41,161 nucleotides of DNA from Bacillus sp. V59.32b (GCF_003429085.1 NZ_QVTC01000058.1:1-41161); one strand, 5' to 3'. Positions 31,717 through 40,047 are shown, counted from the stretch's first letter. Translations and numbers: made by a program. The notes: generated by a model not told the origin, from the letters alone.

Positions 31717-32580
31717 TTAATTATGTATAATATTTATCAATTCACTTTCATTCTCTAAGCGACTTAACTTTTTTGAAAAAAACATGAATTCTTGCCCACT
31801 CTTTTTAGTTTGCAATGTATAGGAGAGACTAAACGCAATACTAGAGTTTTTTGAATAGATTTGCTTAATTTCACTGCTGGTATCATATGTTACTATCCAT
31901 TTTCTATTGCTTAATAAAGTGTTTATTGTTTTTGCTAAATTCTCATGATCGCCATGATTATAAAAATTCGTATATAACCCCTGGCCTTTTTTGTAATAAG
32001 GAGGATCAAAAAAAGTAAAAGAATTTCTCGTTTGTAAAATATCATTTTGAATAAATTCCATAGCATCAATATTCTTAATAGTGATTACTTCTCTGTAATT
32101 CGCAATTTTTTGTATCTTTTCAATAAGTGTATCTTTATTAAACCTACAATCAATTTTATATTGTCCATTTTGATCAAGACCACCTATCGGACCTGCTTTA
32201 TCAACTATTCCCGACCGGTTTGTTCTATTTAAAAAAAAGGTCGAAAATCCAACCATTAAAGGGTCATGGTTATAAATATTTTCTCTAATACTTTTTTGAT
32301 TATGCCATTCATCTATTGTTACCGGGGTCTCTATTACTAATTTTATAAATTCATCCGTATTATTTAAAATACTAGTCCAAAATGAATAAATCGAGTAATC
32401 ATAATCATTAATAATCACCTTTTTCACAACATTATCAAACAATAATGCTAATGAAATCGCTGAACCACCTGCAAAAGGTTCAATATAAGTTGAACAATTA
32501 TTATATTCAACTAATTCTTTAATGAAATTATAGAGTTTATATTTTCCGCCAGGATATCTCAGTGGGGACGGATTAGCCAT
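31717..32580 (-). CDS. DNA adenine methylase, Dam/D12 class
   Basis: The 287-residue enzyme transfers a methyl group from SAM to N6 of adenine in DNA. It has the class D12 layout: PLRYPGGKYKLYNFI at the start (residues 6-20), SAM-binding motif I IEPFAGGSAISL (33-44), VIINDYDYSIYSFW, the FFLNRTNRSGI segment (residues 115-125), and catalytic motif IV FDPPYY (191-196). Length fits Dam and DpnM-type orphan or modification enzymes. No classical restriction gene is adjacent; the ParB-like gene follows in the same direction. Codon use is very AT-rich, suggesting acquisition. Confidence 0.93.
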   Translation of the reverse strand: MANPSPLRYPGGKYKLYNFIKELVEYNNCSTYIEPFAGGSAISLALLFDNVVKKVIINDYDYSIYSFWTSILNNTDEFIKLVIETPVTIDEWHNQKSIRENIYNHDPLMVGFSTFFLNRTNRSGIVDKAGPIGGLDQNGQYKIDCRFNKDTLIEKIQKIANYREVITIKNIDAMEFIQNDILQTRNSFTFFDPPYYKKGQGLYTNFYNHGDHENLAKTINTLLSNRKWIVTYDTSSEIKQIYSKNSSIAFSLSYTLQTKKSGQEFMFFSKKLSRLENESELINIIHN

Positions 32581-32914
32581 GTAAGTTCACTACCTCTTCC
32601 AATCTGGGTTTAACCTATTTTACTACTAGTATGACATATATTCCACATTTTAAAAAACAAAATCTAACAACTTTTTACAATTTTTTTGAAAGATGCAAAA
32701 TTCATTAAGTGTTAACAACCTATACTTTCACTATAGTCACATTGTAAGCAAGAAATAATACAGAAGAGGTATTCTTCTGGAACAATCCTTTTTTCTAACA
32801 TTCGGTTATTTATCTTGCCGTTAATTTCCAACAATAATAATTATTATAATATTCTTATTTGTCTTTCCTATTGTAATAGATAATAATAGAAAAAAGAGTA
32901 CCTAAAAGAGTAAC
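32581..32914. other. AT-rich gap with the methylase promoter
   Basis: No gene is visible in about 330 bases. The stretch is very AT-rich and must contain the minus-strand promoter of the methylase unit. No repeat family member or terminator of note was seen. Confidence 0.5.
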
Positions 32915-33401
32915 CTAATCCCAAATATCCGGTCGTTCAACACCCGCTGTTCTTAAGTAAGCTAATAACTGTCCAGTATGTACGGCTTCATGATAAAGAA
33001 TACGAAGTAAAAAATCACCTAAAGACCTAATATAACCAGTGTATCCCTTTTGCAAACAGTTCAGATCTATCAAACTTAATGTTGCTTAAATCTGTTTCCT
33101 TTAAAGCCGCAATAGAATCGAGGAATTCTTTATGATATGGATTGGCAAATTCAAGTAAGTCCTCAGTGTTATTTAAAAATACGCCCTTAAATGGAGATTC
33201 AAAGTTTGCTATACTGCCACGATGGATAATAATCTGGTGATAAGAATATTCGGCAGCCAGGATGTGATGCATCATCTCTAAACACGACAATGCATCGGGA
33301 TCAGGCTACCAATTTAAATATTCTGTGGGAACAGGCCTCCAGACCTTTAGACTTCTTCTTACTTCTTCAAGATTCAACACGATTAAATCAATGGAATTCA
33401 T
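32915..33401 (-). pseudogene. DinB-superfamily protein, broken by a stop and a frameshift
   Basis: From ATG 33401 (good GGAGAG site) the minus strand reads NSIDLIVLNLEEVRRSLKVW, PVPTEYLNW and then TAG where a sense codon is expected. It continues PDPDALSCLEMMHHILAAEY, FESPFKGVFLNNTEDLLEFA and FDRSELFAKG, and after a frameshift YTGYIRSLGDFLLRILYHEA, VHTGQLLAYLRTAG and RPDIWD to a stop at 32915. The metal-binding histidines of the DinB/YfiT-like four-helix bundle (HHILAAEY and YHEAVHTGQL) are visible. The protein would have been about 160 residues. It is inactive unless the breaks are sequencing errors. Confidence 0.78.
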
Positions 33402-33479
33402 ATGTATCTCTCCTTTCATTCCTTTCGAATCAAGTAGAAACGAATCATCTAGAAAAAAATGAATAGTTTCCTTTTTTAT

Positions 33480-34652
33480 TCAGATGTAGTGACTAGAGCA
33501 TTCTTTTTTTTCTGCTTTGCTAAGGAGAATCATCATTAAGGCGCCTGACATCCCAATTACAGCAACCAACATCCACGGGAGACCTATCCAACCGTTTATA
33601 TCTAAAAGCAACGGACCGACAAAGCTTCCAATCGATGCCCCAATCCCGAATGAAATCTTGGATAATCCAAAATAAGTTCCTGCGGAGCTCCCGTTACTAT
33701 ATTGAGCCACTTTAATGTCGGAAGAAGGCAGGACCAACGTTTCTCCAATAGTAAAGATAAGTACACAAAATATCACCCACCACTTATCAGGAAAGAACCA
33801 ACAGAAAAACAGACCGGTTGCCATTACGACCATCCCTCTACTTATCAAGAGCAGGGGTTCATACGCATCGAATAAACGTCTTAGAAGGAACATCACCAGT
33901 AATCCGCAAAGGGCGTTTGAAGTGACGACATAGGAAACATCGGCCTGCGAATCGGTAATCTTAAACATGGCTAAAGGAAACATAACGGTTAGTTGGCTAT
34001 ACATAAACCAGAAAAAAACCATAATGCTATTAAAATATATAAAATTTTTGTCCTTTAAAACTTCAGTAAAATTTGTTTGTATTGATTTTGTATCAGTTGG
34101 CATCTCAAATTGATTGCGATATATAAAAATGAAAACACTGATAATGAAATATAGTAAACTCCCGAATAAAAAGGGCAAAGCGGGTTCTACTTGTATTAAC
34201 AGTCCTCCGATTAAGGGGCCAATTATCGCTCCGGCATTCAATGCTTGATTGTAATATGTAAATCCTGTTTTTCGAATTTTCTCATCTTGTTTGCTAAAAA
34301 GTGCACCTACTGCCGGTTCATATAGAGCCGTGCCCAACCCGGTTAGAGCTGCGGCTAAAGTAGATCCTATAAATGAGTCAGAAAAAGAAAAACATATAAA
34401 TCCCAGAGCTCTTAAGGTCATTCCAGCCATCATTGAATACGAGTAACCAATTTTGTCAGCGATAATTCCACAGAAAAAAGGAAGCACCCTGGAGGTTATC
34501 ATTAAAACGGTTAATACAGTCCCCACCTGGATAGCGGTAAATTCCAGGTGTTCGGATAAATAAATAGCTAAAAAGGTAAAGACAGCAAACGTTCCAAGAT
34601 TCATTAGAAATGTGGCAACGAGTAATAATTGAAGAGGCCGATTCAAAGACAT
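33480..34652 (-). CDS. MFS transporter, drug-efflux type
   Basis: The 390-residue protein has 12 hydrophobic segments and the MFS motif A in the loop between helices 2 and 3 (GIIADKIGYSYSMMAGMTLR), with GLGTALYEPAVGALFS and the motif C-like GAIIGPLIGGLLI in helix 5. It is likely a proton-coupled efflux pump; the substrate is unknown. The frame is open from GTG 34661, but AAAGG spacing favours ATG 34652. It is transcribed divergently from a CGNR-type regulator, and shared direct repeats lie between the two genes, so control by that regulator is likely. Confidence 0.9.
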   Translation of the reverse strand: MSLNRPLQLLLVATFLMNLGTFAVFTFLAIYLSEHLEFTAIQVGTVLTVLMITSRVLPFFCGIIADKIGYSYSMMAGMTLRALGFICFSFSDSFIGSTLAAALTGLGTALYEPAVGALFSKQDEKIRKTGFTYYNQALNAGAIIGPLIGGLLIQVEPALPFLFGSLLYFIISVFIFIYRNQFEMPTDTKSIQTNFTEVLKDKNFIYFNSIMVFFWFMYSQLTVMFPLAMFKITDSQADVSYVVTSNALCGLLVMFLLRRLFDAYEPLLLISRGMVVMATGLFFCWFFPDKWWVIFCVLIFTIGETLVLPSSDIKVAQYSNGSSAGTYFGLSKISFGIGASIGSFVGPLLLDINGWIGLPWMLVAVIGMSGALMMILLSKAEKKECSSHYI

Positions 34653-34682
34653 TTTATCCACGCCTTTCTTGTAACCGTTTAA

Positions 34683-34767
34683 AAAGTTTAGTGGTTAACC
34701 TTTTTCTGTTACAATGATATGGTAAAATCAACATAAACGCAACCATTAAAAAAGTTAGGTGGTTATC
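34683..34767. promoter_or_regulatory. Divergent promoter region with candidate operators
   Basis: AAAGTTTAGTGGTTAAC (34683-34699) and AAAGTTAGGTGGTTATC (34751-34767) are a near-identical pair of direct repeats at the two edges of the MFS/CGNR gap. The first includes the palindrome GGTTAACC. They would suit a regulator that controls both genes. Confidence 0.45.
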
Positions 34768-34769
34768 AA

Positions 34770-35315
34770 ATGAGCCATAAACCTGCACCCGGTGATTTAG
34801 AGATTATTAGTAACTTACTTAATACGTGGTCCATTCCTAATGAAACAAGAAAAGCTACAGATTTTCTAAATACAAAGCAAGACCTTGTACAATTTTTGAA
34901 AATGAACAAGATCTCACCAGATATAAAAGTTGATATAACAGAACTTAAAACGTTTAGAGGGGATATCCGAAAAGCTATAGAGGAACAAAACGGTGAGTTT
35001 ATCCTTCCGTGGCTTAACCTATATTCAGTAAAAGTAGGTTTAGAGGTTGAAAATAGAGTTCCAAAGACGGTAAATGTACCAGTTGCTGAAAACCATTTAA
35101 TCAGTAAATTGCTATGTGTAGTTGTCGATGCAATTTCCTTGAGCCAATGGAATAGATTAAAAGCTTGTCCCGATTGTCGCTACGTATTTTATGATCATTC
35201 TAAAAATGGAAGTAAAAAATGGTGCGGGATGTATGCGGAAAGTTCAGAGGGACGGGCATGTGGCACCATTGATAAAGTCAAACGATATAGAGAACGAAAT
35301 AAAGCAAAAGTCTAA
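34770..35315 (+). CDS. CGNR-type zinc-finger regulator (ABATE domain)
   Basis: The 181-residue protein has an N-terminal ABATE-like helical domain (LEIISNLLNTWSIPNETRKA, DLVQFLKMNKIS, LKTFRGDIRKAIEEQNGEFI) and a C-terminal zinc finger: KACPDCRYVFYDHSKNGSKK, WCGMYAESSEGRACGTIDKV and KRYRER. The name-giving CGNR motif reads CGTI here, and the first finger cysteines (CPDC) are kept. Such proteins are thought to bind DNA and a ligand, and they often control a neighbouring transporter. AGGTGG precedes the ATG. It is divergent from the MFS gene. Confidence 0.85.
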   Translation: MSHKPAPGDLEIISNLLNTWSIPNETRKATDFLNTKQDLVQFLKMNKISPDIKVDITELKTFRGDIRKAIEEQNGEFILPWLNLYSVKVGLEVENRVPKTVNVPVAENHLISKLLCVVVDAISLSQWNRLKACPDCRYVFYDHSKNGSKKWCGMYAESSEGRACGTIDKVKRYRERNKAKV

Positions 35316-35520
35316 GCGTACATGGAAAAAAGAAGTCTTCCTATTAATTAGGTATTGTGATGCTTCTTTTTGATTTTGGGAATGATCCATTTGATGTATA
35401 ATATAAGCTAGTTAATGGATTGTACGAACTTCATATCATTCTTTTAAAAAATGTTGAAGAAGCGCTTAGTTCATATTAATATTTCCTTGTAGATCCAAAG
35501 TGGAAAGAGAGTGAAGCAGG

Positions 35521-36240
35521 ATGGGCCGTAAGTGGAACAATATAAAAGAAAAGAAAGCGTCAAAAGATGCTAATACGAGTCGTATATATGCAAAGTTTGG
35601 ACGCGAAATTTATGTAGCAGCCAAGCAGGGTGAACCGGATCCGGAATCAAACCAGGCTTTAAGAGTCGTGCTCGAGCGGGCAAAAACTTACAATGTTCCG
35701 AAAACGATTATTGACCGTGCGGTTGAAAAAGCGAAGGGCGGTTCAGAAGAAACGTATGACGAACTTCGTTATGAGGGCTTTGGGCCAAGTGGATCCATGG
35801 TAATCGTCGATGCACTGACAAATAACGTGAACCGGACTGCCTCGGATGTACGGGCTGCATTTGGCAAAAACGGCGGCAACATGGGCGTCAGCGGATCTGT
35901 TGCCTATATGTTTGATGCCACAGCTGTCATCGGAATCGAAGGCAAATCTGCAGATGATGTACTTGAACTATTAATGGAAGCCGATGTAGACGTACGTGAC
36001 ATACTAGAAGAAGAGGAAGCGGTCATCGTTTATGCAGAACCTGACCAGTTCCATGCGGTTCAAAAAGCACTTAAGAACGCTGGGGTCACAGAGTTTACAG
36101 TTGCAGAGATTACAATGCTTGCACAAAATGACGTAACACTTCCAGAAGATGCACAAGCGCAATTTGAGAAACTGATTGATGTATTAGAGGATTTAGAAGA
36201 TGTTCAGCAAGTGTACCACAACGTGGATTTAGGTGAATAA
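35521..36240 (+). CDS. yeeN: YebC/PmpR family regulator YeeN
   Basis: The 239-residue protein is a full-length YebC/TACO1 family member: [91 protein letters not shown] and [20 protein letters not shown]. Within the family, the [13 protein letters not shown] start is typical of YeeN as opposed to YrbC. Members act as transcription regulators or as translation factors that relieve stalled ribosomes. AGAGAGTGAAGCAGG precedes the ATG, and a strong terminator follows. Bases 35316-35520 hold its promoter region. Confidence 0.94.
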   Translation: MGRKWNNIKEKKASKDANTSRIYAKFGREIYVAAKQGEPDPESNQALRVVLERAKTYNVPKTIIDRAVEKAKGGSEETYDELRYEGFGPSGSMVIVDALTNNVNRTASDVRAAFGKNGGNMGVSGSVAYMFDATAVIGIEGKSADDVLELLMEADVDVRDILEEEEAVIVYAEPDQFHAVQKALKNAGVTEFTVAEITMLAQNDVTLPEDAQAQFEKLIDVLEDLEDVQQVYHNVDLGE

Positions 36241-36246
36241 TGCATG

Positions 36247-36284
36247 AAAGCAGACCTTTTTTAACAAAAGGTCTGCTTTTTTTA
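36247..36284 (+). terminator. Rho-independent terminator after yeeN
   Basis: AAAGCAGACCTTTT at 36247-36260 pairs with AAAAGGTCTGCTTT at 36266-36279 and runs into Ts. Confidence 0.93.
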
Positions 36285-36292
36285 AAATTAAA

Positions 36293-36525
36293 GCTCTGTT
36301 AAACGATAATGTTGTTTTTGGGAAGGGAATCTGCGAGACTCCTCGAAAATGCATACGCATTTTCTCGTGCGGTGTCTATTCAAGGATGATGAATCAACGT
36401 CCTGCGGAAAAACGGGCTGGCAAGACCCCGCAGCGAGGTACGAGTGAGGAGGCTTGCCAGTTCGTCCGCGGAAAGCGAGTAGATTCCATGACCATTTGAA
36501 AATCAACAATGGAATTTAACAGAGC
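36293..36525. repeat. GC-rich palindromic repeat element, 233 bp
   Basis: GCTCTGTTAAA at 36293-36303 and TTTAACAGAGC at 36515-36525 form perfect 11-base terminal inverted repeats, with TGTTG/CAACA just inside. The core is GC-rich in an AT-rich region and holds CTGCGAGACTCCT, GACCCCGCAGCGAGG, GAGGAGGCTTGCC and CCGCGGAAAGCGAG. From memory, similar elements are dispersed in many Bacillaceae genomes. It carries no real ORF. It may be a MITE or a structured RNA element. Confidence 0.75.
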
Positions 36526-36609
36526 CAAAATTAAAGAAAGTATAACTTTTTTTAATCTTAAAAAATGTTCAGCTATGCGGGATTAATTATCCAAATTCAA
36601 GAGCTATTC

Positions 36610-37032
36610 TTAATCCTGAATTTGAGCGGCTGCACTTTCATCCATATACATGACTTCCCAAAGATGTCCGTCTATATCCTGAAAACTCCTTACGTACATA
36701 AAGCCATGGTCCATCGGGTCATTGGATACCTTTCCGCCAGCTGCCAGGGCCTTATTGACAATCTCATCAACTTCTTCCCTGCTTTCAGCAGATAATGCCA
36801 GAATTACTTCTGTACTTTTTGTGGCATCCGAAATTTCTTTTTTGGTAAAAGTTTTAAAAAAGTCTTCAACCAACAACATGGCAAATATATTCTCGCTGAT
36901 GATCATACAAGTTGCATTTTTATCGGTGAATTTGGGGTTAAATTCAAAGCCTATTTCAGTAAAAAACTCGATGGATTTATTCAATTCTTTAACCGGCAAA
37001 TTCACAAAAATTTTATCCGCTTGAATGGCCAT
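36610..37032 (-). CDS. VOC family protein (glyoxalase/bleomycin-resistance fold)
   Basis: The protein of 140 residues has the paired beta-alpha-beta modules of the VOC fold: KIFVNLPVKELNKSIEFFTE, GFEFNPKFTDKNATCMIIS, then ILALSAESREEVDEIVNKAL, GKVSNDPMDHGFMYVRSFQD and DGHLWEVMYMD with the metal-site Glu. GAGGTG places the start at ATG 37032; GTG 37041 lies inside that site. It belongs to the PhnB/lactoylglutathione-lyase-like group; the substrate is unknown. It is monocistronic. Confidence 0.88.
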   Translation of the reverse strand: MAIQADKIFVNLPVKELNKSIEFFTEIGFEFNPKFTDKNATCMIISENIFAMLLVEDFFKTFTKKEISDATKSTEVILALSAESREEVDEIVNKALAAGGKVSNDPMDHGFMYVRSFQDIDGHLWEVMYMDESAAAQIQD

Positions 37033-37255
37033 AATAGTCACCTCAGAAATTAGTTTTTTAACTAAACGTAATCAGAATGACCCTCCTTCCGAGAAAGTTT
37101 GGCAGTCGATATCGTAGCACGCACACTAAATGATGGTTTCTCATCGATGGCTATTTTTGGAAAAAAATTGATTGATGAAAAGATTCATCTCACCTATATT
37201 CTCCAGTAATTACCTGATTCCCTTCTTCAACTTTCTCGTTCCCTGAATAAAGTGG

Positions 37256-37280
37256 GTTTATAAAGAATCACAACGGGTTA
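37256..37280 (+). promoter_or_regulatory. SigB-type promoter of the stress gene
   Basis: GTTTAT at 37256-37261 and GGGTTA at 37275-37280 are 13 bases apart, close to the SigB consensus GTTTAA/GGGTAT. It lies 34 bases upstream of the YflT-like start. This agrees with the general-stress role of the family. Confidence 0.6.
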
Positions 37281-37314
37281 AAAGACAGTAAAGTACGAAA
37301 GGTGGAGGGAGAAT

Positions 37315-37701
37315 ATGGATAGGAATGTGTATGGAGTATTTGATAGCTCTGAAGAGGCGATGAATGCCATTCGAGAGCTAATGGAAAGAGGATTTAAGGG
37401 AAGCGAGTTCACGGTTATTGCCAGGGATGAAAAAGACATTTCGTTCACTAATGATGACCAGTATATAGATGTCCAAGCGATTACAACTCACACCGAAGAA
37501 GATGATTCCTTCGTAGACAAAGTCCTGCGGTACTTTAAGGATGTTGAAGACAATCTTGAGGATAATTTAACGGGTAACGGTTTATCGGAAAGGGAAGCAA
37601 AAAGGTACGCAGCCAAAATTGACTCGGGGAAAATCGTTGTTTTGGTTAATGGAGACAAAGAAGAAGAGTTTGGATCTACCCTTGCTGGAACCAGCGGATA
37701 A
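37315..37701 (+). CDS. General stress protein, YflT-like
   Basis: The 128-residue protein starts with the YflT/GSP17M domain: VYGVFDSSEEAMNAIRELME, RGFKGSEFTVIARDEKDISF. A linker (THTEEDDSFVDKVLRYFKD) and a C-terminal module with LSEREAKRYAAKIDSGKIVV follow. Such proteins are soluble and part of the SigB general stress regulon; the molecular function is unknown. GGTGGAGGGAG precedes the ATG, and a SigB-type promoter lies upstream. It converges on the lipoprotein gene and shares a bidirectional terminator with it. Confidence 0.85.
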   Translation: MDRNVYGVFDSSEEAMNAIRELMERGFKGSEFTVIARDEKDISFTNDDQYIDVQAITTHTEEDDSFVDKVLRYFKDVEDNLEDNLTGNGLSEREAKRYAAKIDSGKIVVLVNGDKEEEFGSTLAGTSG

Positions 37702-37735
37702 TCCAGATGTTGTATAATGATGGCAACAGTCTAGC

Positions 37736-37762
37736 AAAAAGAGCCGGCACTCGGCTCTTTTT
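37736..37762. terminator. Bidirectional terminator between convergent genes
   Basis: AAAAAGAGCCG at 37736-37746 pairs with CGGCTCTTTTT at 37752-37762, giving T tracts on both strands. Confidence 0.9.
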
Positions 37763-37780
37763 GTTTTTCCGTATTCAAAA

Positions 37781-38302
37781 TTATTTCACCGGTTCAAGTA
37801 ACGAGGTTGGAAGATAACCTTCTTTTCCGGAGTCCAAAGTTTTAACCTTGGTGCGGATTAAGTCTCTTTCGAGTACCTCTACTTCGCTGTCTTTTTTAAT
37901 GCTCTCAACCTGATTATCTTTTTCTATATTTTCAACACCTTTTAAATCATTCACTTCTATTAGTTGGTACAATTCATCATAAGCTTCAGGAGTTAAAGCC
38001 AAATAGGCATCCTTTTCGACTTTAGCTGTATCTCCATTTTGAAGGGTGTTCTCTTTTATCTTCTGATCTCCTTCCTTGTAAGTATCCTTCATGTTCTGAA
38101 CGATACCAGGAGTCTCTTCTTTTACCGTATCAGAAAGCTGCTCTGCACCTTCCTTTACTTGGCCCGCAGCTTCTTCCGCTTTTTGCTCAACCTGTTTAGT
38201 AGCCTGTTCCGTTTCTTGAGAAATATCTTCACTGCTGCATCCTGAAAATAGGAGTAAGCCCATACTAAGGGGGATAGATATATATCTGGCAGACAAATTC
38301 AT
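37781..38302 (-). CDS. Lipoprotein with helical linker and SH3-like C-terminus
   Basis: The 173-residue product has a lipoprotein signal ending in LLLFSGC (Cys22). Residues 25-90 form a charged helical region of the LEA or apolipoprotein type (ATKQVEQKAEEAAGQVKEGA, EQLSDTVKEET). The C-terminal 80 residues resemble an SH3-like domain (GDTAKVEKDAYLALTPEAYD, VLERDLIRTKVKTLDSGKEG, YLPTSLLEPV). It is expected to be anchored to the outer face of the membrane. AAGGAGG precedes the ATG. It converges with the stress gene. Function unknown. Confidence 0.8.
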   Translation of the reverse strand: MNLSARYISIPLSMGLLLFSGCSSEDISQETEQATKQVEQKAEEAAGQVKEGAEQLSDTVKEETPGIVQNMKDTYKEGDQKIKENTLQNGDTAKVEKDAYLALTPEAYDELYQLIEVNDLKGVENIEKDNQVESIKKDSEVEVLERDLIRTKVKTLDSGKEGYLPTSLLEPVK

Positions 38303-38542
38303 ATTTTCATCCTCCTTGCCTTTTATAATTAAGTTACCACTTGAATTCGAAAATAAACTTAAATTACCAAAGAGGGTTGGTCACTCAGTGAGAAGCTGGT
38401 AATAAAAAGCAGATTGATAACATATAAATTTATCAGTGTGTCCAGATCCTTTCAAATCTTTCAAATTCTATATTACAAGTATAAAAAAAGTTTGGTAGGA
38501 AAGTAAATGGAATGATAGATAAAAAGTAGGGGGAAGAAGTAT
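38303..38542. other. Divergent promoter region
   Basis: The gap between the divergent lipoprotein and RDD genes has no ORF. GTTTGG (from 38489) followed after 13 bases by GGAATG faintly resembles a SigB promoter for the RDD gene, but the match is weak. Confidence 0.3.
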
Positions 38543-38956
38543 ATGACGAATCCGGCTGGATTTTGGAGAAGATTATTGGCTCTTATATTAGATGGAATTA
38601 TTATTGCAATACCCTTTGGAGTGATCAGTTATTTAATCACAGGGAATTGGAATCGGAATGATGATACTTTTGAAAGCGTGGTAAATTTTGTGTATGCCTT
38701 GATTATACCGATTATTTGGCATGGATATACAGTGGGTAAGAAAATCATGGGAGTGCGGATTGCGAAAGAGAACGGAGAAAAATTAGGTTTTGGAACGATG
38801 TTAATGCGAACCTTCGTTGCAGCTCTTGTTTATGTTTTTTCCTTTGGTATTGCTCTCATAGTCAGTGCATTTATGGTAGGGCTGCGAAAAGACAAAAGAG
38901 CGTTACATGACCTGATGGCAGGAACGTATGTCACCTTTGATAAACCGCAAGCTTGA
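38543..38956 (+). CDS. RDD family membrane protein
   Basis: The 137-residue protein has the RDD pattern: AGFWRRLLALILDGIIIAIP at the start (Arg and Asp in helix 1), then VVNFVYALIIPIIWHGYTVG, KKIMGVRIAKENGEKLGFG, TMLMRTFVAALVYVFSFGIA and a C-terminal KDKRALHDLMAGTYV. Three membrane helices are predicted. The family may act in transport or ion homeostasis; no firm role is known. AGGGGGAAG precedes the ATG. Confidence 0.9.
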   Translation: MTNPAGFWRRLLALILDGIIIAIPFGVISYLITGNWNRNDDTFESVVNFVYALIIPIIWHGYTVGKKIMGVRIAKENGEKLGFGTMLMRTFVAALVYVFSFGIALIVSAFMVGLRKDKRALHDLMAGTYVTFDKPQA

Positions 38957-39046
38957 TAATTTCCTCCAAAATGAAAATTGGATGCCGTTCAATGGAATTA
39001 AGATATGCTTAAAAATATAGAAAAGGTTAAAAAGGATAAAACAAAG

Positions 39047-39176
39047 GGGGCTGTCTAAAAAGTCCATTTAAGATTAAAATGTACCAAATTAAAAACCCAA
39101 GAATGCTGATTTAACAGTATTCTTGGGTTTTGCTTTTATCCAGATGTCAGCTGATTTCTACTTTCGGGACAGCCCC
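39047..39176. mobile_element. MITE-like element, 130 bp
   Basis: GGGGCTGTCTAAAAAGT at the left and the reverse complement of ACTTTCGGGACAGCCCC at the right are terminal inverted repeats (14 of 17 match). Inside lies a hairpin, AAACCCAAGAAT ... ATTCTTGGGTTT. The end sequence is of the kind seen on IS1182-type elements, by recollection. No target duplication and no ORF were found. The internal hairpin could serve as a terminator for the RDD gene. Confidence 0.6.
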
Positions 39177-39230
39177 TTTTTTCTTTCAGGTTTATCATAC
39201 TTGTTACCTTCATATTATTATCTAGCGCGC

Positions 39231-39258
39231 AAAAAAGGGGATGAATAAATCATCCCCT
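39231..39258 (-). terminator. Terminator of the FMN reductase gene
   Basis: AGGGGATGA at 39236-39244 pairs with TCATCCCCT at 39250-39258; TTTTT follows on the minus strand. Confidence 0.85.
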
Positions 39259-39281
39259 CATTTACTTATATCTGAAAAGTT

Positions 39282-39878
39282 TTATCGTAAAGTCTTCAAT
39301 GCGCCGCTCCAAGCGAGTACTTGGTCCAGCATTGCATTCATATTGTCTGCGTGTAAATCAGCCGGTTTGAACACACTGAAGTTTTCAAAATCTGTGAACA
39401 ATGACAATGTTGGGTGTACACGAACATCCGCAACTTGCAATTCTGCCAAGATTCCACGTAAATGTTCAGCTGCACGGGCTCCGCCTGTTGAACCATAGCT
39501 TACGATACCTGCTGCCTTATTGTTCCATTCATCACGTGCTGAATCCAGTGCATTTTTTAATGCTCCTGTAATGCTGTGATTGTATTCTTGGACGATAAAT
39601 ACGAATCCATCCAGGCTGGCAAGTTTTTCTGACCAAGCTTTCAATCCTGGTTCTTCACCAGTTCCTTCTCCTAGAAATGGTAATTTGAATTCTGCAATAT
39701 CCACGATTTCATAATTTGCATCTCCACGTTTATTAGCAAAATCCTTTACCCAATCTCCTACTTGCGGGCTTAAACGTCCTTGACGTGTGCTTCCTAAGAT
39801 AATTCCAATATTTAATTTTTCCACTTGTTTTTCCTCCTCATTAGTTGATCCACCAAATAATTTCTTTAAAAATCCCAT
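39282..39878 (-). CDS. NADPH-dependent FMN reductase family protein
   Basis: The 198-residue flavoprotein has the flavodoxin-like fold of NADPH:FMN reductases: NIGIILGSTRQGRLSPQVGD (phosphate-binding loop GSTRxGR), YEIVDIAEFKLPFLGEG, and the signature FVFIVQEYNHSITGALKNAL with DSARDEWNNKAAGIVSYG and STGGARAAEHLRGILAEL. It reduces FMN, quinones or azo compounds using NAD(P)H in related enzymes. A 20-residue N-terminal extension (MGFLKKLFGGSTNEEEKQVE) is unusual for the family. It is monocistronic. Confidence 0.92.
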   Translation of the reverse strand: MGFLKKLFGGSTNEEEKQVEKLNIGIILGSTRQGRLSPQVGDWVKDFANKRGDANYEIVDIAEFKLPFLGEGTGEEPGLKAWSEKLASLDGFVFIVQEYNHSITGALKNALDSARDEWNNKAAGIVSYGSTGGARAAEHLRGILAELQVADVRVHPTLSLFTDFENFSVFKPADLHADNMNAMLDQVLAWSGALKTLR

Positions 39879-40047
39879 GCTGCACCCCCTTTAATGTCTG
39901 TATTCTGTATTCTCTATTTGGAAAATATTTCAGATTACCTTCAACTAAAATATTTTGAATACGAGACAATGCTACTCCGATAAATCTCTTTTGTCAAACG
40001 ATTGATTTATATGTAGGTTCACCTAGTTCTTTTGATTAATACGTTTT

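Noticed and set aside
36288-36509. 73-codon minus-strand ORF
   Set aside because: It lies entirely within the GC-rich repeat element and is a by-product of its composition.
36247-36525. CRISPR-like or tandem repeat array near yeeN
   Set aside because: The hairpins are a terminator and a single palindromic element; there are no regularly spaced direct repeats.
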